Shown here: positions 61,510 to 64,000 of the stretch, piece after piece
Layout of the letters: each line of letters begins with the position of its first letter
Position numbering within the stretch: position 1 is the first letter of the stretch
Assembly (NCBI RefSeq): GCF_019578655.1
Contig: NC_063263.1
Location: 12,523,001 to 12,587,000 of the forward strand
Direction: 5' to 3'
Length of the DNA: 64,000 nucleotides
From: Ricinus communis
Taxonomy: Eukaryota > Streptophyta > Magnoliopsida > Malpighiales > Euphorbiaceae
The notes under the pieces: generated by a model
The model's input: only the letters and a program-made list of their open reading frames with translations
What the model was told of the DNA's origin: nothing
Databases searched by the model: none
Position numbers and translations under genes: made by a program

Positions 61510-64000
61510 AATTTGAGGGATGTATTAATGGGGAAACGAATTGCATTGTTCTCGAGGGTTTTCCTAAGTCCTAACTTGTTACTTTTGTTTCCTTAATTCC
61601 AAAAACAAAAATAAATAAAGCTCAATTTTCTCCGAAATATGACAAAGGTGACCAACATTGGGTAGGATACAAAAATTTCCTTTCCAAGGTCCATTTATAA
61701 GGATTAAGTTAAAAGAATGAATCTTCCAACTTCCAAGTAATCAAATATTGTTTTCTTTCCTTGGCAGGAAGTTACAATCTTGACATCATTCGAATGGTTT
61801 AGGTACATATCCAAACTGGCAGAGATAAACAAACCTGAACTTCCACCCAACACTTGTGCTGTTTCTCTCTACATAATACATAGAATAGAAAGTTGATGTC
61901 CTGAATGTACCTTTTAACAAAAACACAACCTTTCCTAATATCCATTATTTTCTTGACAAATTACAAACTATAAGAAAAGAGTATTTCAATGTTGGGTTGC
62001 GCCTCTCCATGTATTTATCTAATAAGGGGACCACTACAATGGTTGCTTACACTTTTCTTTCCAATTTCTTCATTGAAAAAGAGAATAGCTTTTTTCTTTT
62101 GGAAAAATGATACTAATTACTTTTATTATTGACTGTATTCTATATATTAGATTTAGTGAATCACAATTATTATCCTTTCAAATTTTCTTAGAGCAGCCTT
62201 CTCTTTCGGCTATTTTATGAAGAAGTATTCAATTCATATTTATTTACTTTTGCTGGATAGATTTACAGAGAGAGGGCTTAAAATTTAAGGCTGCATTCAT
62301 TTTCAAGCCACATAGAGATAGTGAAAGGAGTGGACCTGGCCTCATCCATAGGCAAGATCTCTTGGATTCTCTTTGTTTTCTTTGGATGTTGAAAGATGAT
62401 ATTGCCTTTTCTCTTTCTTGGGCCCATTTCAGCTTTCTCTCTAATTCTTTTGTTTTTCCTTTTCTCCTCAAATTCTTTCAGATTTCTCTCTCCACCTTTC
62501 ACATTGTGCAAGGTAGATACATAAAGAGCTAACCTAAGCTAAGACTCACAAAGATTCTTTTTGGCTATCTGTTTATTTTAGTGATCCATGAATGGTTTTT
62601 GGTTTTGGTTTTCAGCAACTAGGCTTCTGTCTTTTACCTTTCAACAAGAATCCCGGAAATAAAGGATGAGTTAGACGGAGCATCCATCAGTTTATTTTTC
62701 ATTTTATTATTTTAATTTCGATAATATTTAAAAGGTAAAATCTATGAATTTATGTACTATAAATAAATTTATCTTTATCTTTTTAAACTCGTTTTTATAA
62801 AATATTTTTTTTCATTTCTTATTAGTTGTCTATCTTTTTAAATAAAAATAATTTTAATTATATATCACTTTTATATATTATATGTAACATTAATCTTTTC
62901 TTTCTTATTTTACTCCTGTGTTGGAATAGATATAATGAATTTTGCAATATCGGTAGAATTGTAATTTAGTCTAATTTAGCTAATTTCTTTTTATAATTAA
63001 GCTTATTTAACAAGTTTTGAAATAATTTTAGAATTTTATCACTTAGGTCTGCACCTATTGATGATAGAATTTCATTTTTACTTAGGGAGGATAGATAGCA
63101 CATGAATGATTAGCTGATTATTTCCCATTTTGTTTTTGCCACGTGAGACTGATGTTGTTTTGCATTTGCTGAGACCCTGATTTGATTGTTCAGGTAGCAG
63201 GCTAACCGAATTGTGCCACGGTCAGACCAGTTTAGTTCACAAATCAATGTCCTTTCTAACCGGTGAAAGTTTGTGTGCAACCAATGCTTGCATTCTAAAG
63301 TTCGTTTTCTTTTTTGTTTATTTTTGGTGGCGGGTATGTCTTGATATTATTCCCGTCTAACTTAGTTTGGTGTCTCAGTATGGCCCTTTAAATATTCGCT
63401 GTTCAAGATGTGGCTTTCCTTTCATCTAGAAAATGCAATTCGCGCCCTTTTCTTATTCTCGTATTCAACGGACAGTTGTGCATATATATATAGCCCTTTT
63501 GCAACTCTGGTGGCGAAGTCCAAATCGTTGGTAGTTTTTTTGATGCAAATGCTATTAGCTTGGAATAATCTCGACGAGGGTGATTTTGCCATTGTTTGAT
63601 GTGTAGGATGGCATCAACGTAAGTATTTCATGCATGGGAAGTTCGTCATATATGTTGCCGTCGTCGATGGCATGCGGGGCTGTTGAGTTCCTCAATGAGT
63701 TTCGGCAAGCTGTTTATTGCTCTCAAGCCAAGCTGCTGGCCCCTGTCTTCTAGTTCTTGGTTTAAGCCAGTTGCGGGTGTGTATAATTAATGCTGTTGGA
63801 AAGGGGCTGCTGTGCTATTGCTGGGTGAGAATGTTGTAGTTTTATCGCAACCAGGTCTCAGGTGGTCTGCATTTGATTGTGGAGTAGAGGAATGACAGTG
63901 GAAAGTGATTGCCTTGGAAACGGTGAAGCTGATACATATATGATTCCAATTTCAATACTGAAGCAAGTTTGCTAATATTGGATATATTTACAGAGGTGGC

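Larger units (their letters stand above)
59564..64000. other. Region downstream of the bHLH gene; no recognised gene
   Basis: It begins with the bHLH 3' untranslated region, then has a G-rich tract at 59822-59843 and a ~30-bp near-perfect tandem duplication at 61448-61509. AT-rich spacer follows. The last ~800 bases (from about 63200) are noticeably richer in G+C and could lie near a gene beyond the window, but I see no coding frame with family resemblance. Confidence 0.55.

Noticed and set aside
1..64000. tRNA, rRNA, CRISPR and known plant microRNA precursors
   Set aside because: I scanned by eye for familiar tRNA arms and for common conserved plant microRNA sequences and saw none. Weak or diverged cases cannot be excluded without a covariance-model search.

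Overview
The window is nuclear DNA from a flowering plant. It is AT-rich, its genes have many short introns bounded by GT...AG, and long gene-poor stretches carry microsatellites and transposon debris. All seven genes are recognisable eudicot orthologues. The protein sequences look like those of Malpighiales (Euphorbiaceae or Salicaceae type), but that placement is an inference and no species is assigned. I saw no bacterial, organellar or viral segment, no CRISPR array and no tRNA or rRNA gene.

Layout: 1-6.3 kb, no recognised gene; 6.3-7.2 kb (-), single-exon class I TCP transcription factor (TCP20 type); 7.2-14.6 kb, AT-rich spacer; 14.6-18.4 kb (-), seven-exon YSL6-type metal-nicotianamine transporter; 19.9-23.7 kb (-), two-exon gene for the 71-residue complex I subunit B15/NDUFB4, with a 3.56 kb intron; 27.8-30.7 kb (+), LAZY1, with five exons including a 6-nt first and a 20-nt last coding exon; 32.1-36.0 kb (-), ten-exon ABCI11/NAP14 plastid ABC ATPase, whose first intron appears to use a GC donor; 36.2-40.9 kb, a nested repeat cluster with a near-perfect ~0.87 kb inverted repeat around a ~1.2 kb spacer; 41.0-43.3 kb (-), nine-exon FCF1/UTP24 PIN nuclease of the rRNA-processing machinery; 43.5-44.4 kb, a second copy of the same repeat family; 44.4-56.9 kb, a long AT-rich spacer with a LINE-like relic; 57.0-59.6 kb (+), seven-exon CIB1/bHLH63-type transcription factor; 59.6-64 kb, no recognised gene.

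The genes do not form a pathway, as expected for a plant chromosome. They cover growth and light regulators (TCP20, bHLH63/CIB1 type, LAZY1), metal transport and plastid function (YSL6, ABCI11), mitochondrial respiration (B15) and ribosome biogenesis (FCF1). I rebuilt the gene models by hand from splice signals, reading-frame phase and remembered family sequence. Every model closes in frame at the length usual for its family. I found no convincing new gene system. The points most worth checking are the inverted-repeat locus and its relatives flanking FCF1, the GC-AG intron, the LAZY1 micro-exons, the isolated B15 terminal exon, two G-quadruplex motifs and a tandem splice acceptor in YSL6.
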